From contig CAJYKV010000030.1 of the NCBI GenBank assembly GCA_913774955.1, positions 62,001 through 126,000 of the forward strand: a stretch of 64,000 nucleotides of DNA, written 5' to 3'. The notes beneath the pieces are model-generated. The model was given only the letters and a program-made list of their open reading frames with translations. It made no database searches and was not told the origin of the DNA. Position numbers and translations under genes: made by a program. This stretch comes from an uncultured Acidovorax sp. (GTDB taxonomy: Bacteria; Pseudomonadota; Gammaproteobacteria; Burkholderiales; Burkholderiaceae_C). This document shows positions 1 to 9,234 of the stretch, in pieces. Every line of letters begins with the position of its first letter. The first letter of the stretch is position 1.

Positions 1-1317
1 GGCGAAGATGTGCGGCACGTTGGTGCGCATCTGCACGTCCACGTCGATGAAGCCGCGGTCCGTGACGGCCACGCCGGCCTTTTCGGCGCCGATCTTCTTG
101 CCGTTGGGCGTGCGGCCCACTGCCTGCAGGACCAGGTCGTACACCTGCGGCTCGGGGGCCTGGCCGCCCTCTTCCGCCGCGGCGAACGTGACCTTGATGC
201 CTTCGGGCGTCGCTTCGGCGCCGACGGTCTTGGTCTTGAGCATGATGTGGTCGAAGCGGTGGGCGTTCATCTTCTGCCACACCTTGACCAGGTCGCGGTC
301 GGCGCCCTGCATCAGGCCGTCCATCATCTCGACCACGTCCAGGCGGGCGCCCAGCGTGGAATAGACCGTGCCCATTTCCAGGCCGATGATGCCGCCGCCC
401 AGGATCAGCATGCGCTTCGGCACGCCCTTCAGCTCGAGCGCGCCGGTCGAATCGACCACGCGCGGATCCTTGGGCATGAAGGGCAGGTGCACGGCCTGGG
501 AGCCGGCGGCGATGATCGCGCGCTTGAAGGCTACGACCTTCTTGCTGCCCGTCTTCTCCTGGCCCTTGGCGCCCGTGGTTTCCTCCACCTCCAGGTGGTT
601 GGCGCCCACGAACTGGCCCACGCCGCGCACGGTGGTCACCTTGCGCATCTTGGCCATGGCGGCCAGGCCGCCGGTCAGCTTGCCGATGACCTTTTCCTTG
701 TGGCCGCGCAGGGTGTCGATGTCCACCTTCGGAGCACCGAACTCGATGCCCGCCGCCTTGAGGTGGCTGACCTCGTCGATCACCGCCGCCACGTGCAGCA
801 GCGCCTTGGACGGGATGCAGCCCACGTTCAGGCAGACGCCGCCCAGCGTCGAATAACGCTCGACGATGACGACCTTCAGGCCCAGGTCGGCCGCGCGGAA
901 GGCCGCGCTGTAGCCGCCGGGGCCGCCGCCCAGCACCAGCACGTCGCATTCCACGTCGGCATTGCCGCCGAAACTCGCCGCGGCGGGCGCGGGGGACGCT
1001 GCGGCCTGCGGGGCCGATGCGGGGGCAGGCGCCGCCGCGGGTGCGGATGCAGGCGCCGGGGCCGGCACGGTCGCCGCATCGGCGGCCTCCAGCGTCAGCA
1101 CCACCGAGCCTTCGGCGACCTTGTCGCCGACCTTCACCTTCACGTCCTTGACGACGCCGGCATGGCTCGACGGAATCTCCATAGATGCCTTGTCGGATTC
1201 GACGGTGATGAGGCTCTGTTCCACCCGGATGGTGTCGCCGGCTTTCACCAGCACTTCGATCACGCCGACTTCGGAGAAATCACCGATGTCGGGTACCTTG
1301 ATGTCGATCACTGCCAT
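1..1317 (-). CDS. lpdA: Dihydrolipoamide dehydrogenase (PDH E3) with N-terminal lipoyl domain, 3' end cut by window
   Basis: E3 flavoenzyme that reoxidises the dihydrolipoyl groups of pyruvate dehydrogenase with NAD+. Residues 1-80 form a lipoyl domain with the [11 protein letters not shown] lysine motif. An Ala/Pro linker follows, then the FAD domain ([13 protein letters not shown]) and the redox disulfide motif [13 protein letters not shown]. The NAD domain ([12 protein letters not shown]) is complete, but the C-terminal dimerisation domain lies beyond base 1. The start ATG has AAAGGAG eight bases upstream. It is last of three co-oriented genes, 13 bases after aceF. A lipoyl domain fused to E3 is known in beta-proteobacteria and Neisseria. 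Confidence 0.97.
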   Translation of the reverse strand, partial: MAVIDIKVPDIGDFSEVGVIEVLVKAGDTIRVEQSLITVESDKASMEIPSSHAGVVKDVKVKVGDKVAEGSVVLTLEAADAATVPAPAPASAPAAAPAPASAPQAAASPAPAAASFGGNADVECDVLVLGGGPGGYSAAFRAADLGLKVVIVERYSTLGGVCLNVGCIPSKALLHVAAVIDEVSHLKAAGIEFGAPKVDIDTLRGHKEKVIGKLTGGLAAMAKMRKVTTVRGVGQFVGANHLEVEETTGAKGQEKTGSKKVVAFKRAIIAAGSQAVHLPFMPKDPRVVDSTGALELKGVPKRMLILGGGIIGLEMGTVYSTLGARLDVVEMMDGLMQGADRDLVKVWQKMNAHRFDHIMLKTKTVGAEATPEGIKVTFAAAEEGGQAPEPQVYDLVLQAVGRTPNGKKIGAEKAGVAVTDRGFIDVDVQMRTNVPHIFA

Positions 1318-1330
1318 GGGATCAGCTCCT

Positions 1331-3019
1331 TTACAGCAGGATGCGGCGGTAGTCCGCCAGCACCTGGCCCAGGTAGGCGTTGAAGCGCGCGGCGCTCGCA
1401 CCGTCGATCACGCGGTGGTCGTACGACAGCGACAGCGGCAGCACCAGGCGCGGCACGAACTGCTTGCCGTCCCACACCGGTTTCATCTGGCCCTTGGAGA
1501 GGCCCAGGATGGCCACTTCGGGCGCGTTGATGATGGGGGTGAAGTGCGTGCCGCCGATGCCGCCGAGCGACGAGATCGAGAAGCAGCCGCCCTGCATGTC
1601 GGCCGCGCCGAGCTTGCCGTCGCGGGCCTTCTTGGCGAGCTCGCCCATTTCCTGGCTGATCTGCAGGATGCCCTTCTTGTCGGCATCCTTCAGCACCGGC
1701 ACGACCAGGCCGTTCGGCGTGTCCGCCGCGAAGCCGATGTGGAAGTACTGCTTGTAGACGAGCGTGTCGCCGTCCAGGCTGGTGTTGAACTCGGGGAACT
1801 TCTTGAGCGCGGCCACCACGGCCTTGATCACGAAGGCGAGCATCGTCACCTTCACGCCGGACTTCTCGTTCTCCTTGTTGGTGGAGACGCGGAAGGCTTC
1901 CAGCTCGGTGATGTCGGCCTCGTCGTTGTTGGTGACGTGGGGGATCATCACCCAGTTGCGGTGCAGGTTCGCGCCGCTGATCTTCTTGATGCGCGAGAGG
2001 TCTTTGCGCTCCACGCCGCCGAACTTGGCGAAATCCACCTTCGGCCAGGGCAGCAGGTCCATGCCCACGCCGGAACCACCGCCGCCGGCAGGCGCCTTGG
2101 CGGCCTGGGCCTTGGTCTGCACGCCGCCAGCCATCACTTGCTTGGTGAACGCCTGCACGTCTTCCTGCGTGATGCGGCCCTTGGGGCCGGAACCCTTGAG
2201 TTCCTCCAGCGGCACGCCCAGTTCGCGCGCGAACTTGCGCACCGAGGGCGATGCGTGCGGCAGGCCGATGGGCGCAGCGCCGGGGGCGTGCGGGGCCGGA
2301 GCCGGTGCGGACGCGGTGGACGGTGCAGCGGCGGCGGGTGCCGGCGCAGCAGCCTGCGGAGCGGGCGCGGCTGCAGCCGGAGCCGCAGCGGGGGCCGGCG
2401 CGGGTGCGGCAGCGGCGGGCGCCGAGCCTTCCAGCACGGCCACGAAGTCGCCCACGTTGACCGTGTCGCCCACCTTGATCTTGATCTCCTTCACCACGCC
2501 GGCGGCGGGCGACGGGATCTCCATGGAGGCCTTGTCGGATTCCACGGTGAAGAGCGACTGCTCGGCCTTCACCGTATCGCCGACCTTCACGAGCAGCTCG
2601 ATCACGGCCACGTCCTTGAAGTCACCGATATCGGGCACCTTCACTTCGATCGGGCCTGCGGCGGCCGGAGCCGGCGCTGCCGCCGCGGGTGCGGGGGCCG
2701 GTGCCTGCGATTCGGTCACGGCGGGCGCCGGCGAAGCGGCAGCGGCGGGAGCCGGTGCGGCCGCGGGCTGCGCGCCCTCGCCTTCGGCCTCGACCACGAC
2801 GATCACGGAGCCTTCGCTCACCTGGTCGCCGATCTTGACCTTGAGTTCCTTCACCACGCCGGCGTGGCTGGAAGGGATCTCCATGGAAGCCTTGTCGGAT
2901 TCCACGGTGATGAGCGACTGCTCGGCCTTCACCGTGTCGCCCGGCTTCACGAGCAGCTCGATCACGCCGACGGCGTCGAAATCCCCGATGTCCGGGACCT
3001 TGATGTCAATCAGTGCCAT
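1331..3019 (-). CDS. aceF: Pyruvate dehydrogenase E2, dihydrolipoyllysine acetyltransferase
   Basis: E2 core of the pyruvate dehydrogenase complex: accepts the acetyl group from E1 on swinging lipoyl arms and passes it to CoA. At 562 residues it has two N-terminal lipoyl domains (about 1-80 and 120-200, each with [11 protein letters not shown]), Ala/Pro-rich linkers and a peripheral subunit-binding domain ([19 protein letters not shown]). The C-terminal acyltransferase domain carries the catalytic [13 protein letters not shown] lies eight bases before the ATG. It sits 18 bases after aceE in one operon. The two lipoyl domains are also nearly identical at the DNA level. Confidence 0.98.
   Translation of the reverse strand: MALIDIKVPDIGDFDAVGVIELLVKPGDTVKAEQSLITVESDKASMEIPSSHAGVVKELKVKIGDQVSEGSVIVVVEAEGEGAQPAAAPAPAAAASPAPAVTESQAPAPAPAAAAPAPAAAGPIEVKVPDIGDFKDVAVIELLVKVGDTVKAEQSLFTVESDKASMEIPSPAAGVVKEIKIKVGDTVNVGDFVAVLEGSAPAAAAPAPAPAAAPAAAAPAPQAAAPAPAAAAPSTASAPAPAPHAPGAAPIGLPHASPSVRKFARELGVPLEELKGSGPKGRITQEDVQAFTKQVMAGGVQTKAQAAKAPAGGGGSGVGMDLLPWPKVDFAKFGGVERKDLSRIKKISGANLHRNWVMIPHVTNNDEADITELEAFRVSTNKENEKSGVKVTMLAFVIKAVVAALKKFPEFNTSLDGDTLVYKQYFHIGFAADTPNGLVVPVLKDADKKGILQISQEMGELAKKARDGKLGAADMQGGCFSISSLGGIGGTHFTPIINAPEVAILGLSKGQMKPVWDGKQFVPRLVLPLSLSYDHRVIDGASAARFNAYLGQVLADYRRILL
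2461..2656 (-). repeat. Direct repeat copy 2: DNA encoding second AceF lipoyl domain
   Basis: This segment matches 2821..3016 at a constant offset of 360 bases, with runs of identity around the lipoyl-lysine codons. It encodes the second lipoyl domain of AceF. A more diverged third copy encodes the lipoyl domain of lpdA (about 1120..1317). The similarity reflects domain duplication, perhaps kept alike by gene conversion. Confidence 0.85.
2821..3016 (-). repeat. Direct repeat copy 1: DNA encoding first AceF lipoyl domain
   Basis: Partner of 2461..2656, offset 360 bases. It encodes residues 2 to about 66 of AceF including the lipoylated lysine. The surrounding Ala/Pro linkers are not conserved between the copies, so the similarity is confined to the folded domain. 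Confidence 0.85.
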
Positions 3020-3037
3020 TTTGGTGTCTCCGTGGGG

Positions 3038-5761
3038 TCAGGCGTGCAGCGGGTTGACCTTGTCGGCCTGGATGCCGTACTTCTGGATGGCCTCGGCCAC
3101 CTTGGCGGCAGGCAGCTTGCCGTCCTCGGCGAGGGCCTTGAGCGCGGCCACCACGATGTAGTGGCGATCGATCTCGAAGTGCTCGCGCAGCTTGCGGCGG
3201 AAGTCGCTGCGGCCGAAGCCGTCGGTGCCCAGCACCTTGTAGGTGCGGCCCTTGGGGATGAACGGGCGGATCTGCTCGGCGTAGGCTTTCATGTAGTCGG
3301 TCGAGGCGACCACCGGGCCTTCCGTCTTGCCGAGCTGCTGCTCGACGAACGACTGGCGCGGCGCCTCGGTCGGGTGCAGCAGGTTCCAGCGGTCGGCTTC
3401 CTGGCCGTCGCGGGTCAGCTCGTTGAAGCTCGGGCAGCTCCACACGGATGCGGCCACGCCCCAGTCTTTTTCCAGCAGTTCCTGGGCGACGAACGACTCG
3501 CGCAGGATGGTGCCGCTGCCCAGCAGCTGCACGGCCGGCGCGTCCTTCTTGAGCGCGGGCGCCTGCTTGCAGAGGTACATGCCCTTGAGAATCTGCTCCT
3601 CGGTGCCGGGCTGCAGGCCGGGCATGGCGTAGTTCTCGTTGAGCAGCGTCAGGTAGTAGAAGACGTTCTCCTGGCGCTCGACCATGCGCTTGAGGCCGTC
3701 GTGCATGATGACTGCCACTTCGTGCGCGAAGGTGGGGTCGTAGCTCACGCAGTTCGGGATGGTGTTGGCGAGGATGTGGCTGTGGCCGTCCTCGTGCTGC
3801 AGGCCTTCGCCGTTCAGCGTGGTGCGGCCCGAAGTGCCGCCCAGCAGGAAGCCGCGCGCCTGCATGTCGCCGGCCGCCCAGGCCAGGTCACCGATGCGCT
3901 GGAAGCCGAACATCGAGTAGTACACGTAGAACGGCACCATGATGCGGTTGTTCGTGCTGTACGACGTGGCCGCGGCGATCCAGCTGGACATGCCGCCGGC
4001 CTCGTTGATGCCTTCCTGCAGGATCTGGCCGGCCTTGTCTTCCTTGTAGTACATGACCTGGTCCTTGTCGACCGGGGTGTACTGCTGACCGTGCGGGTTG
4101 TAGATGCCGATCTGGCGGAACAGGCCTTCCATGCCGAAGGTGCGGGCCTCGTCCACCAGGATGGGCACCACGCGCGGGCCGAGGGCCTGGTCGCGCAGCA
4201 GCTGCGTGAGGAAGCGCACGTAGGCTTGCGTGGTGGAGATCTCGCGGCCTTCGGGCGTGGGGTCGAGCACGGCCTTGAAGGTCTCGAGCGAGGGCACGGT
4301 GAAGCTCTCGTCGGCCTTGGTGCGGCGGTGCGGCAGGTAGCCGCCGAGGGCCTTGCGGCGCTCGTGCAGGTACTTCATTTCCGGCGTGTCGTCCGCCGGC
4401 TTGTAGAACGGCAGGTCGGCGATCTGGCTGTCGGGGATCGGGATGTTGAAGCGGTCGCGGAAGGCCTTGATGTCCTCGTCGCCGAGCTTCTTGGTCTGGT
4501 GGACGGTGTTCTTGCCCTCGCCGATCTTGCCCATGCCGAAGCCCTTGACGGTCTTCACCAGCAGCACCGTGGGCTGGCCCTGGTGCTCGTTGGCCGCCTT
4601 GAAGGCCGCATAGACCTTCTGCGCGTCGTGGCCGCCGCGGCGCAGGTTCCAGATCTCGTCGTCGCTCATGTGCTCGACCATCTTCAGCGTGCGCGGATCG
4701 CGGCCGAAGAAGTTCTTGCGCACGTAGGCGCCGTCATTGGCCTTGAACGACTGGTAATCGCCGTCGTTGCACTCCATCATGATCTTGCGCAGCGCGCCGT
4801 CCTTGTCGCGGGCGAGCAGGTCGTCCCAGCCCTTGCCCCACAGCAGCTTGATCACGTTCCAGCCGGAGCCGCGGAATTCGCCTTCCAGCTCCTGGATGAT
4901 CTTGCCGTTGCCGCGCACCGGGCCGTCCAGGCGCTGCAGGTTGCAGTTGATCACGAAGACCAGGTTGTCGAGGTTCTCGCGCGCGGCCAGGCCGATCGCG
5001 CCCAGGGATTCGACCTCGTCCATCTCGCCGTCGCCGCAGAACACCCACACCTTGCGGTTCTCGGTGTTGGCGATGCCGCGGGCGTGCAGGTACTTGAGGA
5101 AGCGCGCCTGGTAGATGGCCATCAGCGGGCCCAGGCCCATCGAGACGGTGGGGAACTGCCAGAACTCGGGCATCAGCTTCGGGTGCGGGTAGCTGGAGAG
5201 GCCCTTGCCGTCCACTTCCTGGCGGAAGTTGAGCAGTTGCTCTTCGGTCAGGCGGCCTTCGAGGTAGGCGCGCGCATAGATGCCGGGCGAGACGTGGCCC
5301 TGCACGTAGATCAGGTCGCCGCCGTGGTTCTCGCTCTCGGCGTGCCAGAAGTGGTTGAAGCCTGCGCCGAACATGTTGGCCAGCGATGCGAACGAGCCGA
5401 TGTGGCCGCCCAGGTCGCCGCCTTCGGGCGGATGGTGGCGGTTGGCCTTCACCACCATCGCCATCGCGTTCCAGCGCATGTAGGCGCGCAGGCGGGCCTC
5501 GATCTCGAGGTTGCCGGGGCAGCGGGCTTCCTGGCTGGGCTCGATGGTGTTCACGTAGCCGGTGTTGGCGGAGAACGGCATGTCGATGCTGCTCTGGCGC
5601 GCATGCTCGAGCAGCTGCTCGAGCAGAAAATGGGCGCGTTCAGCCCCCTCGCGGTCGATCACGGCAGACAGGGCGTCCATCCATTCACGCGTTTCCTGCT
5701 GGTCGGTGTCGGGGGCGGACGAAGCGGTTTTTCCGGCCTGAGGGTCGGTCTGAGCAGTCAT
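3038..5761 (-). CDS. aceE: Pyruvate dehydrogenase E1 component (homodimeric type)
   Basis: Thiamine-diphosphate-dependent decarboxylase that converts pyruvate to acetyl-lipoyl-E2 and CO2, the entry step to acetyl-CoA. The 907-residue protein is a little longer than E. coli AceE (887) and is the single-chain type. Visible motifs include the ThDP/Mg motif beginning GDGEMDE and ending near NCNLQRLDGPV, and the conserved GQQYTPVDKDQ region. The frame stays open far upstream. I chose the ATG at 5761 because GGAG lies six bases before it and the protein then begins MTAQTDPQ. First gene of the aceE-aceF-lpdA operon, divergent from a sensor kinase gene. Confidence 0.98.
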   Translation of the reverse strand: MTAQTDPQAGKTASSAPDTDQQETREWMDALSAVIDREGAERAHFLLEQLLEHARQSSIDMPFSANTGYVNTIEPSQEARCPGNLEIEARLRAYMRWNAMAMVVKANRHHPPEGGDLGGHIGSFASLANMFGAGFNHFWHAESENHGGDLIYVQGHVSPGIYARAYLEGRLTEEQLLNFRQEVDGKGLSSYPHPKLMPEFWQFPTVSMGLGPLMAIYQARFLKYLHARGIANTENRKVWVFCGDGEMDEVESLGAIGLAARENLDNLVFVINCNLQRLDGPVRGNGKIIQELEGEFRGSGWNVIKLLWGKGWDDLLARDKDGALRKIMMECNDGDYQSFKANDGAYVRKNFFGRDPRTLKMVEHMSDDEIWNLRRGGHDAQKVYAAFKAANEHQGQPTVLLVKTVKGFGMGKIGEGKNTVHQTKKLGDEDIKAFRDRFNIPIPDSQIADLPFYKPADDTPEMKYLHERRKALGGYLPHRRTKADESFTVPSLETFKAVLDPTPEGREISTTQAYVRFLTQLLRDQALGPRVVPILVDEARTFGMEGLFRQIGIYNPHGQQYTPVDKDQVMYYKEDKAGQILQEGINEAGGMSSWIAAATSYSTNNRIMVPFYVYYSMFGFQRIGDLAWAAGDMQARGFLLGGTSGRTTLNGEGLQHEDGHSHILANTIPNCVSYDPTFAHEVAVIMHDGLKRMVERQENVFYYLTLLNENYAMPGLQPGTEEQILKGMYLCKQAPALKKDAPAVQLLGSGTILRESFVAQELLEKDWGVAASVWSCPSFNELTRDGQEADRWNLLHPTEAPRQSFVEQQLGKTEGPVVASTDYMKAYAEQIRPFIPKGRTYKVLGTDGFGRSDFRRKLREHFEIDRHYIVVAALKALAEDGKLPAAKVAEAIQKYGIQADKVNPLHA

Positions 5762-5810
5762 GCCTGTCTCCTTTGTAAGTCGCTGGCGTTGGGGGTTAAA
5801 TCGACGGGAG

Positions 5811-5830
5811 TTTCGCACACTTTTCGCACA
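5811..5830. promoter_or_regulatory. Direct repeat upstream of aceE, candidate operator
   Basis: TTTCGCACA occurs at 5811..5819 and again at 5822..5830, an 11-base period that puts both copies on one DNA face. The pair lies 50-69 bases upstream of the aceE start, where a regulator or activator could bind. The binding protein is unknown. Confidence 0.4.
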
Positions 5831-5847
5831 TTTCGAATGGCGCCGCG

Positions 5848-5863
5848 TCACACCATAATGTGA
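5848..5863. promoter_or_regulatory. Inverted repeat TCACA-N6-TGTGA between aceE and the sensor kinase
   Basis: A perfect five-base dyad with a six-base spacer, in an AT-richer patch of the 165-base divergent region. It has the size of a dimeric regulator site. It is the inverse of the CRP arrangement (TGTGA-N6-TCACA), so I do not call it a CRP site. Confidence 0.4.
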
Positions 5864-5914
5864 AAAATTGCTGCACCTGCACATCCGTGCAGAGGGGCGC
5901 TCCGGCCGCTCCCC

Positions 5915-5920
5915 TACACT
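5915..5920 (+). promoter_or_regulatory. -10-like TACACT six bases before the sensor kinase ATG
   Basis: TACACT is followed by six bases and then the ATG at 5927, with no Shine-Dalgarno sequence. If it is a sigma-70 -10 element, transcription would begin at or next to the A of the ATG, giving a leaderless mRNA. No good -35 is visible. Confidence 0.4.
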
Positions 5921-5926
5921 CGCGGC

Positions 5927-8506
5927 ATGGATCGCCCCTCCCCCGCGCCCGCTGCCGCCCCCGCCGTGGAGCCTTCCGCCGCCATTGCGCCAGCCCGTTG
6001 GTGGCGCGTCTGGTGGCGCAGCCTCTCGCCCACCCGGCAGGACCGCCTGGCCGCCCTCGCGCCGCTCGCCGCCGTGCTCATGTTCCTCGCCGCCATCGTG
6101 GTGGCCTTCTGGTATCTGCGCGTGGAAGAAGGGGAGCGCGAGCAGGAAGCCCTGCGCCGGGACGTCGAATACGCGCAGCAGCGCGTGCGCCTGCGGCTGC
6201 TGGAGCGCCAGGAACAGATCATGCGCATCGCGCGCGATCTGTCGAACCAGGACATGGAGCGCTCGGACTTCGTCACGCGCGCCGAAGGCCTCATCAGCCA
6301 GTACCCCGAGCTGCAGGCGATCACCTGGATCGACGACCGCCGCCGCATCCGCGCCAGCCATGCCGCGCCCACCCTCCCCAGCGGGCAGTTGCGCGTGGCC
6401 GGCGAAGTGCTGCGCAGCGGCGATGCGGCCGACACCTTCGGCCTCGCCCGCGACCTGCAGCAGCCGGTGTACGCGCAGCCGCTCGCGACCCCGGGCAACG
6501 GCGAGGCCCCTCCGCTCCTGCAGCTGCAGGTGCCGCTGGTCGCGCAGGGCCGCTTCACCGGGGTGGTGCTCGCCGAATATTCCGTGGACAGCCTGCTGCG
6601 CTACGGCACGCCCACCGAGGTGCTCGCCCGCTATGCCGTGACCATGCTCGACGGCCAGGACCAGCTCCTCGCCGGCACGCCGCTGCCGCCGCGCGGCCGG
6701 GCGTCTCCGTGGCAGCCCTGGGCCACGCGCGCCAACCAGTACGAGGTGTTCGTCTCCCCCGTGGGCAACGGGCTCGTGCTGCGCGCGCAGGCCTACCGCA
6801 CGTCGCTGGGCGTGGTCGGCAGCGGCCTCTTCTGGCTGGTGGGCACGCTGAGCGCGATGACGGCTTGGATGCTGATCGCCAATTGGCGCCACACGCGCCG
6901 CCGGCTGCGCACCCAGGAAGCCCTGGTGGCCGAGACGAACTTCCGCCGCGCGATGGAGAACTCCATGGTCACCGGCATGCGCGCCCTCGACATGAACGGT
7001 CGCATGACCTATGTGAACGCCGCGTTCTGCCAGATGACCGGCTGGAGCACGGAGGAACTCATCGGCCAGTCGCCGCCCTACACCTACTGGCCCGATCCCG
7101 ACCACGACGTGCTGCACTCCAAGCTGCGCGACGAACTGAGCGGCAAGCAGACCGTGGGCGGCTTCCAGGTGCGCGTGAAGCGCAAGAACGGCACGCTGTT
7201 CGACGCCCGCCTCTACGTGTCTCCGCTCATCGACGCGCACGGCCAGCAGACCGGCTGGATGACCTCGATGACCGACATCACCGAGCCCAACCGCGTGCGC
7301 GAGCAGCTCACCGCATCGCACGAGCGCTTCACCATCGTGCTCGAATCGCTGGATGCCTCCGTCTCCGTGGCGCCCCTGGGCAGCGAGGAACTGCTGTTCG
7401 CGAACAAGCTGTACCGGCAGTGGTTCGGCTCGCAGACCAGCGGCCATCTGCAGCTGGTCGCCCAGGCCGGCGTGCTGCCGGCCAACCCGTCCCGCGCGGA
7501 GAGCATGGACGACGAAGACGCGCTCATGGGACTGCCGACCGACACGCTCACCAGCGCACGCTCCGAGAACGCCGAGATCTACCTGCCGGACCTCGGCAAA
7601 TGGCTCGAAGTGCGTTCGCGCTACCTCAACTGGGTGGACGGCCGCATCGCGCAGATGGTGATCGCCACCGACATCACGCCGCGCCGGCAGGCCGAGGAAC
7701 AGGCCGCGCGCCAGGCCGAACGCGCGCAGTCGGTGAGCCGCCTCATCACCATGGGCGAGATGGCCTCCAGCGTGGCGCACGAGCTGAACCAGCCGCTCAC
7801 GGCCATCAGCAACTACTGCAGCGGCATGGTCTCGCGCATCAAGAACCAGCAGATCACCGAAGAGGCCCTGCTCTCCGCGCTCGAGAAGACCGCGCACCAG
7901 GCGCAGCGCGCCGGCCAGATCATCCAGCGCATCCGCGCCTTTGTGAAGAAGAGCGAGCCCAACCGCACGCTCGCCGACGTGCAGCACATGGTGAGCGAGG
8001 CCGTGGAACTGGCCGACATGGAGCTGCGCCGGCACAACGTGCGACTGACCCACTACGTGGCCGCGCGCCTGCCGCCCGTGATGGCGGACACCATCCTCAT
8101 CGAGCAGGTGCTGATCAACCTGATGAAGAACGGCGCCGAATCCATCCAGCATGCCGGGCGGCCGCCGGCGCGCCGCAGCGTGGAGCTGCGGGTGGTGCCG
8201 CGCCCGCTCGAGGGCCAGGACGGCATCGAATTCGCGGTGCAGGACACCGGCCGGGGACTCGCCCCCGAGGTGCTGGAACACCTCTTCGAGGCGTTCTTCT
8301 CGACCAAGCAGGAGGGCATGGGCATCGGCCTGAACCTGTGCCGCAGCATCGTCGAATCGCACCAGGGCCGGATGCAGGCGGAGAACATCTACAATGGCCC
8401 GGAGGTCACCGGTTGCCGCTTCTCCTTCTGGCTTCCGCTGGCCCAGCCTGCGGATGACACTACGAATTCTGTAGCAAAAGCATCTTCCCCAAGGACTCCC
8501 GCATGA
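5927..8506 (+). CDS. Membrane-bound two-PAS sensor histidine kinase, FixL/DctB-like
   Basis: Sensor kinase of 859 residues. A first membrane helix (about 41-66) and a second (about 294-317) bracket a periplasmic sensing domain of about 225 residues. A PAS domain follows (about 335-445, ending MTSMTDITEP), then a second PAS-like region. The kinase core has the H-box SSVAHELNQPL with phosphorylated His618, N-box NLMKNGAES, G1 DTGRGL and GMGIGLNLC. Its stop overlaps the start of the FixJ-type regulator by four bases (ATGA), so the two are cognate. The ligand is unknown. Divergence from the PDH operon suggests, but does not show, a role in pyruvate metabolism. The ATG at 5927 lacks a Shine-Dalgarno. 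Confidence 0.92.
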   Translation: MDRPSPAPAAAPAVEPSAAIAPARWWRVWWRSLSPTRQDRLAALAPLAAVLMFLAAIVVAFWYLRVEEGEREQEALRRDVEYAQQRVRLRLLERQEQIMRIARDLSNQDMERSDFVTRAEGLISQYPELQAITWIDDRRRIRASHAAPTLPSGQLRVAGEVLRSGDAADTFGLARDLQQPVYAQPLATPGNGEAPPLLQLQVPLVAQGRFTGVVLAEYSVDSLLRYGTPTEVLARYAVTMLDGQDQLLAGTPLPPRGRASPWQPWATRANQYEVFVSPVGNGLVLRAQAYRTSLGVVGSGLFWLVGTLSAMTAWMLIANWRHTRRRLRTQEALVAETNFRRAMENSMVTGMRALDMNGRMTYVNAAFCQMTGWSTEELIGQSPPYTYWPDPDHDVLHSKLRDELSGKQTVGGFQVRVKRKNGTLFDARLYVSPLIDAHGQQTGWMTSMTDITEPNRVREQLTASHERFTIVLESLDASVSVAPLGSEELLFANKLYRQWFGSQTSGHLQLVAQAGVLPANPSRAESMDDEDALMGLPTDTLTSARSENAEIYLPDLGKWLEVRSRYLNWVDGRIAQMVIATDITPRRQAEEQAARQAERAQSVSRLITMGEMASSVAHELNQPLTAISNYCSGMVSRIKNQQITEEALLSALEKTAHQAQRAGQIIQRIRAFVKKSEPNRTLADVQHMVSEAVELADMELRRHNVRLTHYVAARLPPVMADTILIEQVLINLMKNGAESIQHAGRPPARRSVELRVVPRPLEGQDGIEFAVQDTGRGLAPEVLEHLFEAFFSTKQEGMGIGLNLCRSIVESHQGRMQAENIYNGPEVTGCRFSFWLPLAQPADDTTNSVAKASSPRTPA

Positions 8507-9129
8507 GTTTGACTCCCAAAAAAGGTACCGTCTACGTGGTGGACGACGACGAGGCCGTCCGTGATTCGCTGCAATGGCTGCTGGAGGGCAAGGACTACCG
8601 CGTCCGCTGCTTCGATTCCGCCGAATCCTTCCTCTCGCGCTACGACCCGCGCGAAGTCGCCTGCCTGATCGTGGACATCCGGATGGGCGGCATGACCGGC
8701 CTCGAACTGCAGGACCGCCTCCTCGAGCGCAAGTCGCCGCTGCCCGTCGTCTTCATCACCGGCCACGGCGACGTGCCCATGGCCGTGAACACGATGAAGA
8801 AGGGCGCGCTCGACTTCATCCAGAAGCCCTTCAACGAAGAAGAACTCGTGGGCCTCGTGGACCGCATGCTCGACCGCGCCCGCGAATCCTTCGCCGGCCA
8901 CCAGCAGGCCGCCAGCCGCGATGCGCTGCTCTCCAAGCTCACCGGCCGCGAAGCGCAGGTGCTCGAGCGCATCGTCGCCGGCCGCCTGAACAAGCAGATC
9001 GCCGACGACCTCGGCATCAGCATCAAGACCGTGGAGGCGCATCGCGCCAACATCATGGAAAAGCTCAACGCCAACACCGTGGCCGACCTGCTCAAGATCG
9101 CCCTCGGCCAGAACGCGCCCAAGCCCTGA
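8503..9129 (+). CDS. FixJ/NarL-type response regulator
   Basis: DNA-binding response regulator of 208 residues. The receiver domain (1-120) shows the acidic patch VVDDDEAVRDS, phosphoacceptor Asp58 (LIVDIRMGG), Thr in FITGHGD and Lys108 in IQKPF. The C-terminal LuxR-type helix-turn-helix reads LTGREAQVLERI...LGISIKTVEAHRANIMEKL. It is translationally coupled to the upstream kinase (ATGA overlap). The FixJ/TtrR-like GHGDVPMAVNTMKKGA signature fits the soluble-PAS kinase class. Regulatory targets cannot be read from the sequence; the divergent aceE promoter is a natural candidate. Confidence 0.95.
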   Translation: MSLTPKKGTVYVVDDDEAVRDSLQWLLEGKDYRVRCFDSAESFLSRYDPREVACLIVDIRMGGMTGLELQDRLLERKSPLPVVFITGHGDVPMAVNTMKKGALDFIQKPFNEEELVGLVDRMLDRARESFAGHQQAASRDALLSKLTGREAQVLERIVAGRLNKQIADDLGISIKTVEAHRANIMEKLNANTVADLLKIALGQNAPKP

Positions 9130-9234
9130 CGCGGCCCGCGCAGGCTCCGCGCGGGGCCTGCGATTCCGGCGTTCCGCGCGCCTCCCGCCCTCCGCTTTCC
9201 GCTCCCTCCGCTTCCGCCCTTCCCGCATTCCGCC

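Noticed and set aside
962-5863. A 1633-codon plus-strand open frame across the PDH operon
   Set aside because: It is the antisense shadow of aceF and aceE in GC-rich DNA; the protein is low-complexity and rich in His/Ala/Arg, while the minus strand encodes recognisable enzymes.
5848-5863. CRP/FNR site between aceE and the kinase gene
   Set aside because: The half-sites TCACA and TGTGA are in the opposite order from a CRP site, so the resemblance is only of composition.
9138-9162. Terminator after the response regulator gene (CGCAGGC/GCCTGCG)
   Set aside because: The stem is followed by ATTCCGG rather than a U-run, so it is not an intrinsic terminator on present evidence.
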